Assembly: GCF_021401245.1 (NCBI RefSeq)
Contig: NZ_JACBFY010000004.1
Coordinates: 124,001-188,000, forward strand
Source of the DNA: Pseudacidovorax sp. NFM-22
GTDB taxonomy: Bacteria > Pseudomonadota > Gammaproteobacteria > Burkholderiales > Burkholderiaceae_C
DNA: 64,000 nucleotides
Direction of reading: 5' to 3'
Of the stretch, positions 24,296-34,414 are shown piece by piece (position 1 is the first letter of the stretch; each line of letters begins with the position of its first letter). A model generated the notes under the pieces. The model saw only the letters and a list, made by a program, of their open reading frames with translations. It was not told the origin of the DNA and did not search any database. Both the position numbers and the translations under genes were made by a program.

Positions 24296-24949
24296 ATGAA
24301 CTTCGCCATCCAACGACGCACCATCGGCCGCTGGGCCGGAATGGGCGCGATCCTCGTGGCGCTGGGCAGCGCCTCGCTGTCGGCAATGGCCGCCGATGAA
24401 GCCCCCGATGCGCTGGTCAAGCGGCTGTCCAGCGAAGTGCTGGACACCATCAAGGCCGACAAGTCGATCAAGGCCGGGGACATCCCGAAGATCATGGCGC
24501 TCGTGGACGCCAAGATCATGCCCAACGTGAATTTCCAGCGCATGACCTCCTCGGCCGTGGGCCCCGCTTGGCGTCAGGCCACGCCGGAGCAGCGCACCCA
24601 GCTGCAGCAGGAATTCAAGACGCTGCTGGTGCGCACCTACGCCGGCGCCCTGGACCAGGTCAGCGACCAGACCGTGACCATCAAGCCCTTCCGTGGCTCG
24701 CCTGACGACAAGGAAGTGCTGGTGCGCACAGAGGTCCGCGGCGGCTCCGGTGACCCGGTGCAGATCGATTACCGGCTCGAAAAGACCCCGGGCGACGGCT
24801 ATGGCTGGAAGGTCTTCAACTTCAACGTGATGGGCGTTTGGCTGGTCGATACCTATCGCACCCAGTTCGCCCAGGAGATCAACGCCAAGGGCATCGACGG
24901 CCTGATCGCGACGCTCGCGGCCCGCAACAAGGCCAACGCCCGCAGCTGA
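24296..24949 (+). CDS. mlaC: Periplasmic phospholipid-binding protein MlaC
   Basis: Shuttles phospholipids between MlaA and MlaFEDB. The ATG at 24296 has the strong ribosome site GAAGGGA; longer in-frame starts would destroy the signal peptide. The signal runs to about residue 32 (SLSAMAADEAP). The domain has FQRMTSSAVGPAWRQATPEQ, FKTLLVRTYAGAL and the C-terminal YGWKVFNFNVMGVWLVDTYR, typical of MlaC. 217 residues. The 121-base gap from mlaA contains a small perfect hairpin (24187-24204). Confidence 0.95.
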   Translation: MNFAIQRRTIGRWAGMGAILVALGSASLSAMAADEAPDALVKRLSSEVLDTIKADKSIKAGDIPKIMALVDAKIMPNVNFQRMTSSAVGPAWRQATPEQRTQLQQEFKTLLVRTYAGALDQVSDQTVTIKPFRGSPDDKEVLVRTEVRGGSGDPVQIDYRLEKTPGDGYGWKVFNFNVMGVWLVDTYRTQFAQEINAKGIDGLIATLAARNKANARS

Positions 24950-24962
24950 CCGAGGTGACCGC

Positions 24963-25253
24963 ATGGCGCTCGATGCCCTGACGCTGATGCTGCCGCCTCG
25001 TCTGACGCACGACGAGGCACCGGCCTGCATGCGCATGCTCCAGCAGGGGCTGACGGCGCAGCCGGGGTCCTCGGCCGTGGTCGACGCGAGCGCCCTGAAC
25101 CAGTTCGATTCCTCGGCCATCGCCGTGCTGCTCGAATGCCGCCGGGAGGCGGCGGCGCTGGGCCGGGGCTTTGCCGTCAAGGGCCTGCCCGCGCGCCTGC
25201 GCGAATTGGCCATGCTCTACGGCGTGGCCGGCCTGCTGCCTTCCGCGCCCTGA
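24963..25253 (+). CDS. mlaB: STAS-domain protein MlaB
   Basis: Small cytoplasmic STAS protein (96 residues) that binds MlaF and activates the complex. The conserved loop is DASALNQFDSSAIAVLLECRR, in which the serine pair replaces the aspartate-threonine of E. coli MlaB, and the C-terminal ARLRELAMLYGVAGLL is typical. It lies 13 bases after mlaC and closes the mla set. Confidence 0.88.
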   Translation: MALDALTLMLPPRLTHDEAPACMRMLQQGLTAQPGSSAVVDASALNQFDSSAIAVLLECRREAAALGRGFAVKGLPARLRELAMLYGVAGLLPSAP

Positions 25254-25304
25254 TCTCCCGCCAGGGGCGGGGCCAAGGGGAACGACCTAGAATCCCCACC
25301 CCCT

Positions 25305-26252
25305 ATGGCCGCCGTCTCCTTCCAGTCCGTCTCCAAGACCTATACTCCATCCCGCGCACAGCGGGCCCATGGCAACCCCGGTCTTCGAGCATTGGAAGAC
25401 GTCAGCTTCGACATCGAGGAAGGCGAGTTCTTCGGCCTCCTGGGCCCGAACGGTGCGGGCAAGACCACCCTCATCAGCATCCTCGCCGGGCTGTCGCGGC
25501 CCACATCAGGTCATGTGAGCGTGCATGGCTTCGACGTGCAGACCCACTTCGCCGATGCCCGTCGCCAGTTGGGCATCGTGCCGCAGGAGCTGGTCTTCGA
25601 TCCCTTCTTCAACGTGCGCGAGACGCTGCGGCTGCAGTCCGGCTACTTCGGCATTGCGCGCAACGACGACTGGATCGACGAGCTGCTCACCAGCCTGGGT
25701 CTGGCCGACAAGGCCGATGCCAACATGCGCCAGCTCTCCGGCGGCATGAAGCGCCGCGTGCTGGTGGCGCAGGCACTGGTCCACAAGCCGCAGGTGATCG
25801 TGCTCGACGAGCCGACGGCGGGTGTCGACGTCGAACTGCGGCAGACCCTCTGGCAGTTCGTCGCCCGACTCAACCGCGAAGGCAGCACCGTGCTGCTGAC
25901 CACCCACTACCTCGAAGAGGCCGAGGCGCTGTGCAACCGAATCGCCATGCTCAAGAAGGGCAGGGTGGTGGCGCTGGACCGCACCAGCGAGCTGCTGAAA
26001 TCGGCCGCCAGCAACGTGCTGCGCTTCAAGACCGATGCCGAACTGCCTTGGGAACTGGCCCGCAATGCGCGCATCACGGGCCGCATCGTCCAGCTGCCGG
26101 CGCAGAACGCGCTGGAGGTGGAACAGCTGCTGTCCAACCTGCGCCAGGCCGGCGTGCCGGTCGAGGACGTGGAGATGCGCAAGGCCGACCTGGAGGACGT
26201 CTTCATCGACCTGATGGCCGGCGAACAGACGCCGCTGGAGGTGGCGCGATGA
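25305..26252 (+). CDS. ABC exporter ATP-binding protein, YadG-like
   Basis: ABC-2-type ATPase of 315 residues. Walker A is LGPNGAGKTTLI, the Q-loop follows in GIVPQELVFDPFFNVRETLR, the signature is LSGGMKRRVLVAQAL and Walker B is VIVLDEPTAGVDVE, with the switch histidine in TTHYLEEAE. It overlaps the permease gene by 4 bases, so both form one exporter. Substrate unknown. It lies between mlaB and the ibaG-like gene, where E. coli has mlaB and ibaG adjacent. Confidence 0.92.
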   Translation: MAAVSFQSVSKTYTPSRAQRAHGNPGLRALEDVSFDIEEGEFFGLLGPNGAGKTTLISILAGLSRPTSGHVSVHGFDVQTHFADARRQLGIVPQELVFDPFFNVRETLRLQSGYFGIARNDDWIDELLTSLGLADKADANMRQLSGGMKRRVLVAQALVHKPQVIVLDEPTAGVDVELRQTLWQFVARLNREGSTVLLTTHYLEEAEALCNRIAMLKKGRVVALDRTSELLKSAASNVLRFKTDAELPWELARNARITGRIVQLPAQNALEVEQLLSNLRQAGVPVEDVEMRKADLEDVFIDLMAGEQTPLEVAR

Positions 26253-27028
26253 GGGAGATGCTGCTGTCGCGTGCCATGGGCTGGCGCGCCCTGCTGGCCA
26301 AGGAAGTGCTGCGCTTCTGGAAGGTCGCCGGCCAGACCGTCGGCGCGCCGGTGCTGACCTCGGTGCTCTACCTGATGGTCTTCGGCCATGTGCTGGAGGA
26401 TCACGTCCAGGTCTACGGCCGCTTCAGCTACACCGCCTTCCTGATCCCCGGTCTGGTGATGATGAGCGTGCTGCAGAACGCCTTCGCCAACAGTTCGTCG
26501 TCCATCATCCAGAGCAAGATCATGGGCAACCTGGTCTTCGTGCTGCTCACGCCGCTGTCGCACTGGGGCTGGTTCTTCGCCTATGTGGGCTCGTCGGTGG
26601 TGCGTGGCCTGGTGGTGGGCACCGGCGTGTTGCTGGTGACGATGTTCTTCGCGGTGCCGCCTTTCGCGCAGCCGCTGTGGATCGTGCTGTTTGCCCTGCT
26701 TGGGGCCGCGCTGCTCGGCACGCTGGGCCTGATCGCCGGCCTGTGGGCCGAGAAGTTCGACCAGATGGCGGTGTTCCAGAACTTCCTGATCATGCCCATG
26801 ACCTTCCTGTCGGGCGTGTTCTATTCCATCGGTTCGCTGCCGCCGTTCTGGCAGGCGGTGAGCCACCTCAATCCCTTCTTCTACATGATCGACGGCTTCC
26901 GCTACGGCTTCTTCGGCATGTCGGACGTGTCTCCCTGGCTGAGCCTGGGCGTCGTGGCCGGCGCGCTGGCCGTGGTGAGTACCGTGGCGGTGCACCTGCT
27001 GCGTACCGGCTACAAGATCCGAGGCTGA
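26249..27028 (+). CDS. ABC exporter permease, YadH-like (ABC-2 type)
   Basis: Permease partner of the preceding ATPase (259 residues, start overlapping its stop). About six membrane segments are seen, with the ABC-2 motifs YTAFLIPGLVMMSVLQNAFA near residue 70 and MTFLSGVFYSIGSLPPFWQ near 190. This sequence type matches the YadH/NodJ group. Substrate is not predictable. Confidence 0.92.
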   Translation: MREMLLSRAMGWRALLAKEVLRFWKVAGQTVGAPVLTSVLYLMVFGHVLEDHVQVYGRFSYTAFLIPGLVMMSVLQNAFANSSSSIIQSKIMGNLVFVLLTPLSHWGWFFAYVGSSVVRGLVVGTGVLLVTMFFAVPPFAQPLWIVLFALLGAALLGTLGLIAGLWAEKFDQMAVFQNFLIMPMTFLSGVFYSIGSLPPFWQAVSHLNPFFYMIDGFRYGFFGMSDVSPWLSLGVVAGALAVVSTVAVHLLRTGYKIRG

Positions 27029-27103
27029 AGAAGGCCCGCCACTTCGCGGCCACGACTGCCTCGCCGGCCGTCGCCGCACCCAACGACCGCCCCGCGCATC
27101 ACC

Positions 27104-27346
27104 ATGACCGCCCAAGAACTCCAGGCCCTGATCGAGGCCGGCCTGCCCTGCCAGCACATCACGCTGGAGGGCGACGGCCGCCACTGGTTCGCCACCATCG
27201 TCTCGGCCGAGTTCGAGGGCAAGCGTCTCATCCAGCGCCATCAGCGGGTCTACGCCACCCTCGGTGAGAAAATGCACACCGACGAGGTGCATGCGCTGTC
27301 GATGAAGACCTACACGCCTGCCGAGTGGGCCAAGCAGAGCGCCTGA
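27104..27346 (+). CDS. ibaG: BolA family protein, IbaG-like
   Basis: BolA-fold protein of 80 residues. Motifs CQHITLEGDGRHWFATIVS and KRLIQRHQRVYATLGEKM match the IbaG/YrbA branch, where the conserved histidine and cysteine can bind a [2Fe-2S] cluster with monothiol glutaredoxins. It lies 42 bases before murA, the same pair as in E. coli, where ibaG is acid-responsive. The symbol is assigned by context and similarity. Confidence 0.85.
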   Translation: MTAQELQALIEAGLPCQHITLEGDGRHWFATIVSAEFEGKRLIQRHQRVYATLGEKMHTDEVHALSMKTYTPAEWAKQSA

Positions 27347-27388
27347 CCCGTTGACCGAACGGCGAGGCCGCCGTTCCAAGGAATCCTG

Positions 27389-28669
27389 ATGGACAAACTC
27401 CTCATTCGCGGCGGGCGTCAGCTCGGCGGCGAAGTCACCATTTCCGGCGCCAAGAACGCGGCGCTGCCCCAGCTGTGCGCGGCGTTGCTGACCACCGACC
27501 CGGTGGTCGTGCACAACGTGCCGCGCCTGCAGGACGTCTCGACCATGCTCAAGCTGGTGCGCCACATGGGCGTGACCGCCGAGCGTGACGACAACGGCAC
27601 GGTGCGCCTCAATGCCGCCGACCTGACGCAGCCCGAGGCGCCCTACGAGCTGGTCAAGACCATGCGGGCCTCCGTGCTGGCGCTGGGCCCGCTGGTGGCG
27701 CGCTTCGGCCATGCCAAGGTGTCGCTGCCGGGCGGCTGCGGCATCGGGTCGCGGCCGGTCGACCAGCACATCAAGGGCCTGCGGGCCATGGGCGCCGAGA
27801 TCGACGTCGAGCACGGCTACATGATGGCCCGGCTGCAGCCCGGCCTCACGCGGCTGCGCGGCGCGCGCATCACGACCGACATGGTCACCGTGACCGGCAC
27901 CGAGAACCTGCTGATGGCCGCCACGCTGGCCGAAGGCGAGACGGTGCTGGAGAACGCGGCCCAGGAGCCGGAGATCCCCGACCTGGCCGAGATGCTCATC
28001 AAGATGGGTGCGAAGATCGAAGGCCATGGCACCAGCCGCATCCGCATCCAGGGCGTGGAGCGCCTGCACGGCTGCGAGCATGCGACGGTGGCCGACCGCA
28101 TCGAGGCCGGCACCTTCCTGTGCGCCGTGGCGGCCACCGGGGGCGACGTGCTGCTTCGCGGTGCCCGCGCCGACCATCTGGACGCCGTGGTCGAGAAGCT
28201 GCGCGACGCCGGTGCGCAGATCACCGAGGAGCCTGCCGGCCTGCGCATCCGCTCCCAGGGCCGCCTCAAGGGCCAGAGCTTCCGCACCACCGAATACCCG
28301 GGCTTCCCGACCGACATGCAGGCGCAGTTCATGGCGCTGAACGTGATCTCGGAGGGTGCGTCGACGGTGACCGAGACCATCTTCGAGAACCGCATGATGC
28401 ACGTCAACGAGCTGCTGCGGCTCGGCGCCCGCATCCAGACCGACGGCCGCACGGCCGTGATCGAGGGCGTGCCGCGCCTGTCGGGCGCCTCGGTGATGGC
28501 CACCGACCTGCGCGCCTCCGCCTGCCTGGTCATCGCCGGCCTGGTGGCCGAGGGCGAGACGCTGGTGGACCGCATCTACCACCTGGACCGCGGCTACGAC
28601 CGCATCGAACGCAAGCTCGGCAGCCTGGGCGCCGACATCGAACGCATTTCCACCGGAGCCGCCGCGTGA
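27389..28669 (+). CDS. murA: UDP-N-acetylglucosamine 1-carboxyvinyltransferase
   Basis: First committed step of peptidoglycan precursor synthesis. The 426-residue chain begins [20 protein letters not shown] and carries KNAALP for UDP-GlcNAc binding. The active-site loop is [15 protein letters not shown] with Cys117, the residue attacked by fosfomycin. The C-terminal half shows [12 protein letters not shown] and the final [19 protein letters not shown]. The ATG at 27389 has AAGGAA upstream. The stop overlaps hisG by 4 bases. Confidence 0.98.
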   Translation: MDKLLIRGGRQLGGEVTISGAKNAALPQLCAALLTTDPVVVHNVPRLQDVSTMLKLVRHMGVTAERDDNGTVRLNAADLTQPEAPYELVKTMRASVLALGPLVARFGHAKVSLPGGCGIGSRPVDQHIKGLRAMGAEIDVEHGYMMARLQPGLTRLRGARITTDMVTVTGTENLLMAATLAEGETVLENAAQEPEIPDLAEMLIKMGAKIEGHGTSRIRIQGVERLHGCEHATVADRIEAGTFLCAVAATGGDVLLRGARADHLDAVVEKLRDAGAQITEEPAGLRIRSQGRLKGQSFRTTEYPGFPTDMQAQFMALNVISEGASTVTETIFENRMMHVNELLRLGARIQTDGRTAVIEGVPRLSGASVMATDLRASACLVIAGLVAEGETLVDRIYHLDRGYDRIERKLGSLGADIERISTGAAA

Positions 28670-29307
28670 TCACGCTCGCCTTGTCCAAGGGACGCATCTT
28701 CGAAGAGACCCTGCCGCTGCTGGCCGCCGCCGGCATCGAGGTGACCGAGGACCCCGAGAAGTCGCGCAAGCTGATCCTGCCCACGACCCGGCCCGATGTT
28801 CGCGTGGTGCTGGTGCGTGCGTCGGACGTGCCCACCTATGTGCAGTACGGCGGCGCCGACCTCGGCGTGACCGGCCTGGACGTGCTGCTGGAGCATGGCA
28901 GCGAAGGCCTGTACCAGCCGCTGGACCTGCGCATCGCCCAGTGCCGCCTGAGCGTTGCCGTGCGCGCCGACTACGACTATGCCCACGCGGTGCGCCAGGG
29001 CGCGCGCCTGGCCGTGGCCACCAAGTACGTGGGTCTGGCCCGAGAGTTCTTCGCCCGCAAGGGCGTGCACGTGGACCTGATCAAGCTCTACGGCAGCATG
29101 GAGCTGGCGCCGCTCACCGGGCTGGCCGATGCCATCGTCGACCTGGTCTCCACCGGCAACACGCTGCGTGCCAACCACCTGGTGGAGGTCGAGCGCATCA
29201 TGGACATCAGCGCCCGCCTGGTCGTCAACCAGGCCGCGCTCAAGCTCAAGCGCGAGCCCATCCGCCGCATCATCGACGCCTTCGCGTCGGCCCTTCCGCA
29301 GAACTGA
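28666..29307 (+). CDS. hisG: ATP phosphoribosyltransferase, short form
   Basis: First step of histidine synthesis: ATP plus PRPP to phosphoribosyl-ATP. The start is a GTG at 28666 overlapping the murA stop (GTGA), giving [19 protein letters not shown]. Diagnostic sequence includes [12 protein letters not shown] and the PRPP loop [16 protein letters not shown]. At 213 residues it is the short form that lacks the regulatory domain and works with HisZ; no hisZ is seen in this window. It is the first of the his genes. Confidence 0.97.
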   Translation: MITLALSKGRIFEETLPLLAAAGIEVTEDPEKSRKLILPTTRPDVRVVLVRASDVPTYVQYGGADLGVTGLDVLLEHGSEGLYQPLDLRIAQCRLSVAVRADYDYAHAVRQGARLAVATKYVGLAREFFARKGVHVDLIKLYGSMELAPLTGLADAIVDLVSTGNTLRANHLVEVERIMDISARLVVNQAALKLKREPIRRIIDAFASALPQN

Positions 29308-29330
29308 TTCCTTCCACCCCTGCCGTTGCC

Positions 29331-30656
29331 ATGACCCTGCAAGCCACCCCCCTGCGTCTCGCCACCTCCGCGCCCGATTTCGAGGCCGCGTTCAAGGCGC
29401 GTCTGCATTGGGCGGCGGACACCGACGCGGCCATCGAGCAGCGCGTTGCGGACATCCTGGCCGACGTGCAGCAGCGCGGCGATGCGGCGGTGCTGGAGTA
29501 CACGCGCCGCTTCGACGGCCTGGAGGCGGACTCGCTGGCCGCGCTGGCGCTGGACCCTGCCGAGCTCAAGGCCGCCTTCGACGCGCTGCCGGATGCGCAG
29601 CGCCAAGCCCTCGAAGCCGCCGCCCGCCGGGTGCGCAGCTACCACGAGGCCCAGAAGAAGGCCAGCGGCGAGAGCTGGACCTACCGCGACGAGGACGGCA
29701 CGCTGCTGGGCCAGAAGGTCACGCCGCTGGACCGCGTCGGCATCTACGTGCCCGGCGGCAAGGCGGCCTATCCGTCGAGCGTGCTGATGAACGCCATTCC
29801 CGCCCATGTGGCCGGCGTCGGCGAGATCGTGATGGTGGTGCCCACCCCGCGCGGCGAAAAGAACCCGCTGGTGCTGGCCGCCGCGCACGTGGCCGGCGTC
29901 ACGCGCGCCTTCACCATCGGCGGCGCGCAGGCCGTGGCCGCGCTGGCCTACGGCACGGCCACCGTGCCGGCGGTGGACAAGATCACCGGCCCCGGCAATG
30001 CCTACGTGGCCGCCGCCAAGCGCCGCGTGTTCGGCGCGGTGGGCATCGACATGATCGCCGGTCCCAGCGAGATCCTGGTGCTGGCCGACGGCACCACGCC
30101 GCCCGACTGGGTGGCCATGGACCTGTTCAGTCAGGCCGAGCACGACGAGCTGGCCCAGAGCATCCTGCTGTGCCCCGACGCCGCCTACATCGACGCCGTG
30201 CAGCGCGAGATCGACCGCCTGCTGCCCGCCATGCCGCGGCGCGAGATCATTGCCGCGAGCCTGAACGGCCGCGGCGCGCTGATCCACACGCGCGACATGG
30301 AAGAGGCCTGCGCCATCAGCAACCGCATCGCGCCCGAGCACCTGGAGGTCTCCAGCCGCGAGCCGCAGCGCTGGGAGCCGCTGCTGAAGCATGCCGGCGC
30401 GATCTTCCTGGGCGCCTTCACCAGCGAGAGCCTGGGCGACTACTGCGCCGGGCCCAACCATGTGCTGCCCACCTCGGGCACGGCCCGTTTCTCCTCGCCG
30501 CTGGGCGTGTACGACTTCCAGAAGCGCAGCAGCCTGATCGAGGTGAGCGAGGCCGGTGCGCGCACCCTGGGACCCATCGCCGCCGAACTGGCCTATGGCG
30601 AGGGCCTGCAGGCCCATGCCCGCGCGGCCGAGCTGCGACTGGAAGGCCGACCGTGA
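29331..30656 (+). CDS. hisD: Histidinol dehydrogenase
   Basis: NAD- and zinc-dependent conversion of histidinol to histidine (441 residues). Motifs include [44 protein letters not shown] and [10 protein letters not shown]. The zinc and catalytic residues are in [12 protein letters not shown] and the C-terminal [23 protein letters not shown] (quoted to GDYCAGPNH). ATG at 29331. Its stop overlaps the start of the next, non-his gene by 4 bases. Confidence 0.97.
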   Translation: MTLQATPLRLATSAPDFEAAFKARLHWAADTDAAIEQRVADILADVQQRGDAAVLEYTRRFDGLEADSLAALALDPAELKAAFDALPDAQRQALEAAARRVRSYHEAQKKASGESWTYRDEDGTLLGQKVTPLDRVGIYVPGGKAAYPSSVLMNAIPAHVAGVGEIVMVVPTPRGEKNPLVLAAAHVAGVTRAFTIGGAQAVAALAYGTATVPAVDKITGPGNAYVAAAKRRVFGAVGIDMIAGPSEILVLADGTTPPDWVAMDLFSQAEHDELAQSILLCPDAAYIDAVQREIDRLLPAMPRREIIAASLNGRGALIHTRDMEEACAISNRIAPEHLEVSSREPQRWEPLLKHAGAIFLGAFTSESLGDYCAGPNHVLPTSGTARFSSPLGVYDFQKRSSLIEVSEAGARTLGPIAAELAYGEGLQAHARAAELRLEGRP

Positions 30657-31009
30657 CCGCGCTGCGGCGGCCATTGATCGCGCTGGCGCTGCTGGCCGCG
30701 GCCACGGCGGCCCCAGCCATGAGCCTGCGCGAGTTCCGCACGCTGGAGGCCGCCGGCAAAGAGGGCCCCAATTACGCCAGCTATTACCTGGTCGGCGTGG
30801 TCGAGGGCCTGCGCGAATCCGCCGAGGCGACGCAGCGCAGCGGCCAGAAACCGCCCTTCTGCGTGGCAGGCCGCCGGCTGGAGCCTTCGATGGCGCGCTC
30901 GCTGTTCCAGGGCGAGCTGGCGCGTAACGGGCAGCTCTACGAGGCCGACATGCCGGTGCAGCTGGTGCTGTCGGCGGCGCTTCAGAGCGCCTACCGCTGC
31001 GCGCCCTGA
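30653..31009 (+). CDS. Secreted Rap1a/Tai-like small protein
   Basis: A 118-residue exported protein starting at a GTG (30653) that overlaps the hisD stop. A signal peptide (about residues 1-22, cleaving after APAM or nearby) is followed by [21 protein letters not shown] (Cys70), and [13 protein letters not shown] (Cys116). This spacing resembles the Rap1a/Tai immunity-protein family, in which the two cysteines form a disulfide. There is no secretion system or amidase gene nearby. The family call is by eye. It sits between hisD and hisC in the same operon. Confidence 0.7.
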   Translation: MTALRRPLIALALLAAATAAPAMSLREFRTLEAAGKEGPNYASYYLVGVVEGLRESAEATQRSGQKPPFCVAGRRLEPSMARSLFQGELARNGQLYEADMPVQLVLSAALQSAYRCAP

Positions 31010-31030
31010 GCGACGAAAGGCGCCCTACCC

Positions 31031-32143
31031 ATGACCATGCCCCCGATGTCCGACCTCACCCGCCGCGCGCTCGAACGCATCCGCCCCGACGTGCGCGACA
31101 TGCATGCCTACGTCGTGCAGTCCGCCGAAGGCCTGCTCAAGCTCGACGCGATGGAGAACCCCTACGGCCTGCCGCCCGCGCTGCATGCCGAGCTGGGCGC
31201 CCGCCTGGGGGCGCTGGCCGTCAACCGCTATCCCGGCGACGAGGCGCAGCGGCTCAAGACCGCCATCGCCGCCCACGTGGACCTGCCCGCGGGCCAGTCG
31301 CTGGTGCTGGGCAACGGCTCCGACGAACTGATCTCGCTGCTGGCCATCGCCTGCGACCAGCCGGGCGCCACCATCCTGGCGCCGCTGCCCGGCTTCGTGA
31401 TGTACGCGCTGAGCGCGCAGTTGCAGGGGCTGAAGTTCGTCGGCGTGCCGCTGGATGCCGATTTCCAGCTCGACGAGGCCGCCATGCTGGCCGCCATCGC
31501 CGAGCACAAGCCGGCGCTGCTGTACCTGGCCTATCCCAACAACCCGACCGCCAACCTGTTCGACGCCGCCGTCATGCGCCGGCTCATCGCCGCCCAGGGC
31601 GAGCAGGGCGGCCTGGTGGTGATCGACGAGGCCTACCAGCCCTTCGCCGCCCACAGCTGGCTGGACGAGATCCGCCGTGACCCGGCCGCGCATGGCCATG
31701 TCGTGCTGATGCGCACCCTCAGCAAGTTCGGCCTGGCCGGCGTGCGCCTGGGCTACCTGCTGGCGCCCGAGGCGCTGGCCGCCGAGATCGACAAGGTGCG
31801 CCCGCCCTACAACATCAGCGTACTCAATGCCGAATGTGCGCTCTTCGCGCTCGAGCATGCCGGGGTCTTCGAGGCGCAGGCCCGCGCGATCCGTGACGAG
31901 CGCAGCCGGCTGGTCGATGCACTGAAGGCGCTGCCCGGCGTCACCGTCTGGCCCAGCGAGGCCAACATGGTCCTGTTGCGCGTGCCCGATGCCGATGCCG
32001 CCTTCGCCGGCATGAAGGCGCGCGGGGTCCTGATCAAGAACGTTTCTAGAATGCACCCGCTGCTGGCGAACTGCCTGCGCCTGACGGTCGGCACCCCCGA
32101 CGACAACGCGCGCATGCTGGCGGCCCTCCAAGCCTCCCTATGA
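31031..32143 (+). CDS. hisC: Histidinol-phosphate aminotransferase
   Basis: PLP-dependent aminotransferase (370 residues) that converts imidazole acetol phosphate to histidinol phosphate. The PLP lysine is in [30 protein letters not shown] and [11 protein letters not shown] are the aspartate/asparagine cofactor contacts. The start could be the ATG at 31031, 31037 or 31046; the family N-terminus varies. Its stop overlaps hisB. Confidence 0.96.
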   Translation: MTMPPMSDLTRRALERIRPDVRDMHAYVVQSAEGLLKLDAMENPYGLPPALHAELGARLGALAVNRYPGDEAQRLKTAIAAHVDLPAGQSLVLGNGSDELISLLAIACDQPGATILAPLPGFVMYALSAQLQGLKFVGVPLDADFQLDEAAMLAAIAEHKPALLYLAYPNNPTANLFDAAVMRRLIAAQGEQGGLVVIDEAYQPFAAHSWLDEIRRDPAAHGHVVLMRTLSKFGLAGVRLGYLLAPEALAAEIDKVRPPYNISVLNAECALFALEHAGVFEAQARAIRDERSRLVDALKALPGVTVWPSEANMVLLRVPDADAAFAGMKARGVLIKNVSRMHPLLANCLRLTVGTPDDNARMLAALQASL

Positions 32144-32787
32144 ACACCCCCACGGCTCCCAACGCCATCGTTGCCGCCGCCGGCGGCGCCACGCCCACGG
32201 CGCGCATTGCCGAGGTCGCCCGCAACACGGCCGAGACGAAGATCCGCGTGCGCGTCGACCTCGACGGCAGCGGCAAGGCCCAACTGGCCACCGGCATCGG
32301 CTTCTTCGACCACATGCTCGACCAGATCGCCCGCCATGGCCTGATCGACCTGGACGTGCACTGCGAGGGCGACCTGCACATCGACGGCCATCACACGGTG
32401 GAAGACGTCGGCATCACCCTGGGCCAGGCCGTCGCCCGCGCGGTGGGCGACAAGAAGGGCATCCGCCGCTACGGCCATGCCTACGTGCCGCTGGACGAGG
32501 CGCTGTCGCGCGTGGTGGTCGACTTCTCGGGCCGTCCGGGCCTGCACATGGACGTGCGTTTTACCAGCGGCATGATCGGCGGCTTCGACACCCAACTGGC
32601 CTTCGAGTTCTTCCAGGGCTTCGTCAACCATGCCGGCGTGACGCTGCACATCGACAACCTGAAGGGCGTCAACGCGCATCACCAGTGCGAGACGATCTTC
32701 AAGGCCTTCGCTCGCGCCGTGCGCGCCGCGCTCGAGCTCGACCCGCGCTCGGCGGGCGTGATCCCCTCCACCAAGGGTTCCCTGTAA
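32140..32787 (+). CDS. hisB: Imidazoleglycerol-phosphate dehydratase
   Basis: Manganese-dependent dehydration of imidazoleglycerol phosphate. The 215-residue protein has only the dehydratase domain, with no phosphatase half. Metal-binding motifs are [34 protein letters not shown] and [17 protein letters not shown] 20-residue Ala-rich N-terminal extension precedes the usual start of the domain; the ATG at 32140 overlaps the hisC stop, which favours it. Confidence 0.97.
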   Translation: MNTPTAPNAIVAAAGGATPTARIAEVARNTAETKIRVRVDLDGSGKAQLATGIGFFDHMLDQIARHGLIDLDVHCEGDLHIDGHHTVEDVGITLGQAVARAVGDKKGIRRYGHAYVPLDEALSRVVVDFSGRPGLHMDVRFTSGMIGGFDTQLAFEFFQGFVNHAGVTLHIDNLKGVNAHHQCETIFKAFARAVRAALELDPRSAGVIPSTKGSL

Positions 32788-32830
32788 ACCTCCCGGCGCA
32801 CCGTCGCCCGACCGGTCCTATCCGACCCGA

Positions 32831-33487
32831 ATGACTCCGATGAAGAACAGCGTCGCCGTGGTGGACTACGGCATGGGCAACCTCTGGTCCGTGTCCCAGG
32901 CCGTGCGCCATGCGGCCGATGCCGCCGGCGTGGAGGTGCATGTGACGGCCGACCCCGAGGTCGTGCGTGCCGCCACCCGTGTGGTGCTGCCCGGCCAGGG
33001 CGCCATGCCCGACTGCATGCGCGAGCTGCGCGAGTCGGGCCTGCTCGCCTCGGTGCTCGAAGCCGCGGCCAGCAAGCCGCTGTTCGGTGTGTGTGTGGGC
33101 ATGCAGATGCTGCTGGGCCGCAGCGAGGAAGGGCCCAGCGAGGGCCTGGACCTGATCCCCGGCGAGGTGCTGCGCTTCCAGCTGGCCGGTCGCCTGCAGC
33201 CCGACGGCAGCCATTTCAAGGTGCCGCAGATGGGCTGGAACCAGGTCTCGCAGGCCCGGCCGCATGCCATGTGGCAGGGCATTCCCGACGATGCGTGGTT
33301 CTATTTCGTCCACAGCTTCTACGCCCGGCCGCAGGATGCGGCGCACAGCGTGGGCGAGGCGGACTATGGGGGCCGCTTTACCGCTGCGGTGGCCCGCGAT
33401 AACATTTTTGCGACCCAATTTCACCCGGAGAAGAGCGCGGACCATGGTCTGCAGCTCTACCGGAACTTCCTCCACTGGACTCCCTGA
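32831..33487 (+). CDS. hisH: Imidazole glycerol phosphate synthase glutaminase subunit
   Basis: Class I glutamine amidotransferase that supplies ammonia to HisF (218 residues). It has [16 protein letters not shown], the nucleophile in [10 protein letters not shown] and the catalytic histidine-glutamate in [13 protein letters not shown]. Start either ATG 32831 or 32840. The 129-base gap before hisA holds no recognisable gene. Confidence 0.96.
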   Translation: MTPMKNSVAVVDYGMGNLWSVSQAVRHAADAAGVEVHVTADPEVVRAATRVVLPGQGAMPDCMRELRESGLLASVLEAAASKPLFGVCVGMQMLLGRSEEGPSEGLDLIPGEVLRFQLAGRLQPDGSHFKVPQMGWNQVSQARPHAMWQGIPDDAWFYFVHSFYARPQDAAHSVGEADYGGRFTAAVARDNIFATQFHPEKSADHGLQLYRNFLHWTP

Positions 33488-33616
33488 ATCGGCCAAGCCG
33501 ATCACCGCGGCTGCGGTGGGTGCCCGCGTGCCCCGCTTGCAGCCCTCGGCGGCCGGTTGGGAACCGATCGTTTCGCCTTCTTCTCCTTCGTTCCCGGCAC
33601 TCTTCAGCGCCTCATC

Positions 33617-34363
33617 ATGCTCCTCATTCCCGCCATCGATCTCAAGGACGGCCATTGCGTTCGGCTCAAGCAGGGCGACATGGACCAATCGACCGTCTTC
33701 AGCGAAGACCCCGCGGCCATGGCGCGCAAGTGGGTGGAGGCCGGCGCCCGCCGCCTGCACCTGGTGGATCTGAACGGCGCCTTCGCCGGCAAGCCGCAGA
33801 ACCATGCGGCCATCAAGGCGATCCTGCGCGAGGTGGGTGATGACATCCCCGTGCAGCTGGGCGGCGGCATCCGCGACCTGGACACCATCGAGCGCTACAT
33901 CGACGACGGCCTGCGCTACGTGATCATCGGCACGGCGGCGGTGAAGAATCCCGGTTTCCTGAAGGACGCCTGCGTGGCCTTCGGCGGCCACATCATCGTG
34001 GGCCTGGACGCCAAGGACGGCAAGGTCGCCACCGATGGCTGGAGCAAGCTCACCGGCCACGAGGTGGTGGATCTGGGCAAGAAGTTCGAGGACTACGGCG
34101 TCGAGTCCATCATCTACACCGACATCGGCCGCGACGGCATGCTCTCGGGCATCAACATCGACGCCACCGTGCGGCTGGCGCAGGCGCTGACCATCCCGGT
34201 GATCGCGTCGGGCGGCCTGTCCAACATGGCCGACATCGAGCAGCTGTGCGCGGTCGAAGGCGAGGGCGTCGAGGGTGTGATCTGCGGCCGCGCGATCTAC
34301 TCGGGCGACCTGGACTTCGGCAAGGCGCAGGCCCGGGCCGACGAGCTGGCCAATGCGGCCTGA
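33617..34363 (+). CDS. hisA: ProFAR isomerase
   Basis: Phosphoribosylformimino-5-aminoimidazole carboxamide ribotide isomerase, a TIM barrel of 248 residues. It starts [20 protein letters not shown] with the catalytic Asp8; the second catalytic aspartate is in [12 protein letters not shown]. Phosphate loops VQLGGGIRD and VIASGGLSN are intact. I chose ATG 33617 because it gives the conserved N-terminus; a start at 33557 would add 20 unrelated residues. Confidence 0.97.
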   Translation: MLLIPAIDLKDGHCVRLKQGDMDQSTVFSEDPAAMARKWVEAGARRLHLVDLNGAFAGKPQNHAAIKAILREVGDDIPVQLGGGIRDLDTIERYIDDGLRYVIIGTAAVKNPGFLKDACVAFGGHIIVGLDAKDGKVATDGWSKLTGHEVVDLGKKFEDYGVESIIYTDIGRDGMLSGINIDATVRLAQALTIPVIASGGLSNMADIEQLCAVEGEGVEGVICGRAIYSGDLDFGKAQARADELANAA

Positions 34364-34414
34364 CGCCGCAGCACTTTCCGTTCCCGCATTCACGGCCTGC
34401 CTCAGGATCTTCGG

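Noticed and set aside
25907-28582. An 891-codon minus-strand frame opposite the ABC exporter and murA
   Set aside because: Antisense to genes with clear motifs; composition typical of GC-rich shadows.
30653-31009. Type VI secretion immunity module
   Set aside because: Despite the Rap1a/Tai-like pattern, no amidase effector or type VI secretion gene exists in the window, so an immunity role is not claimed.
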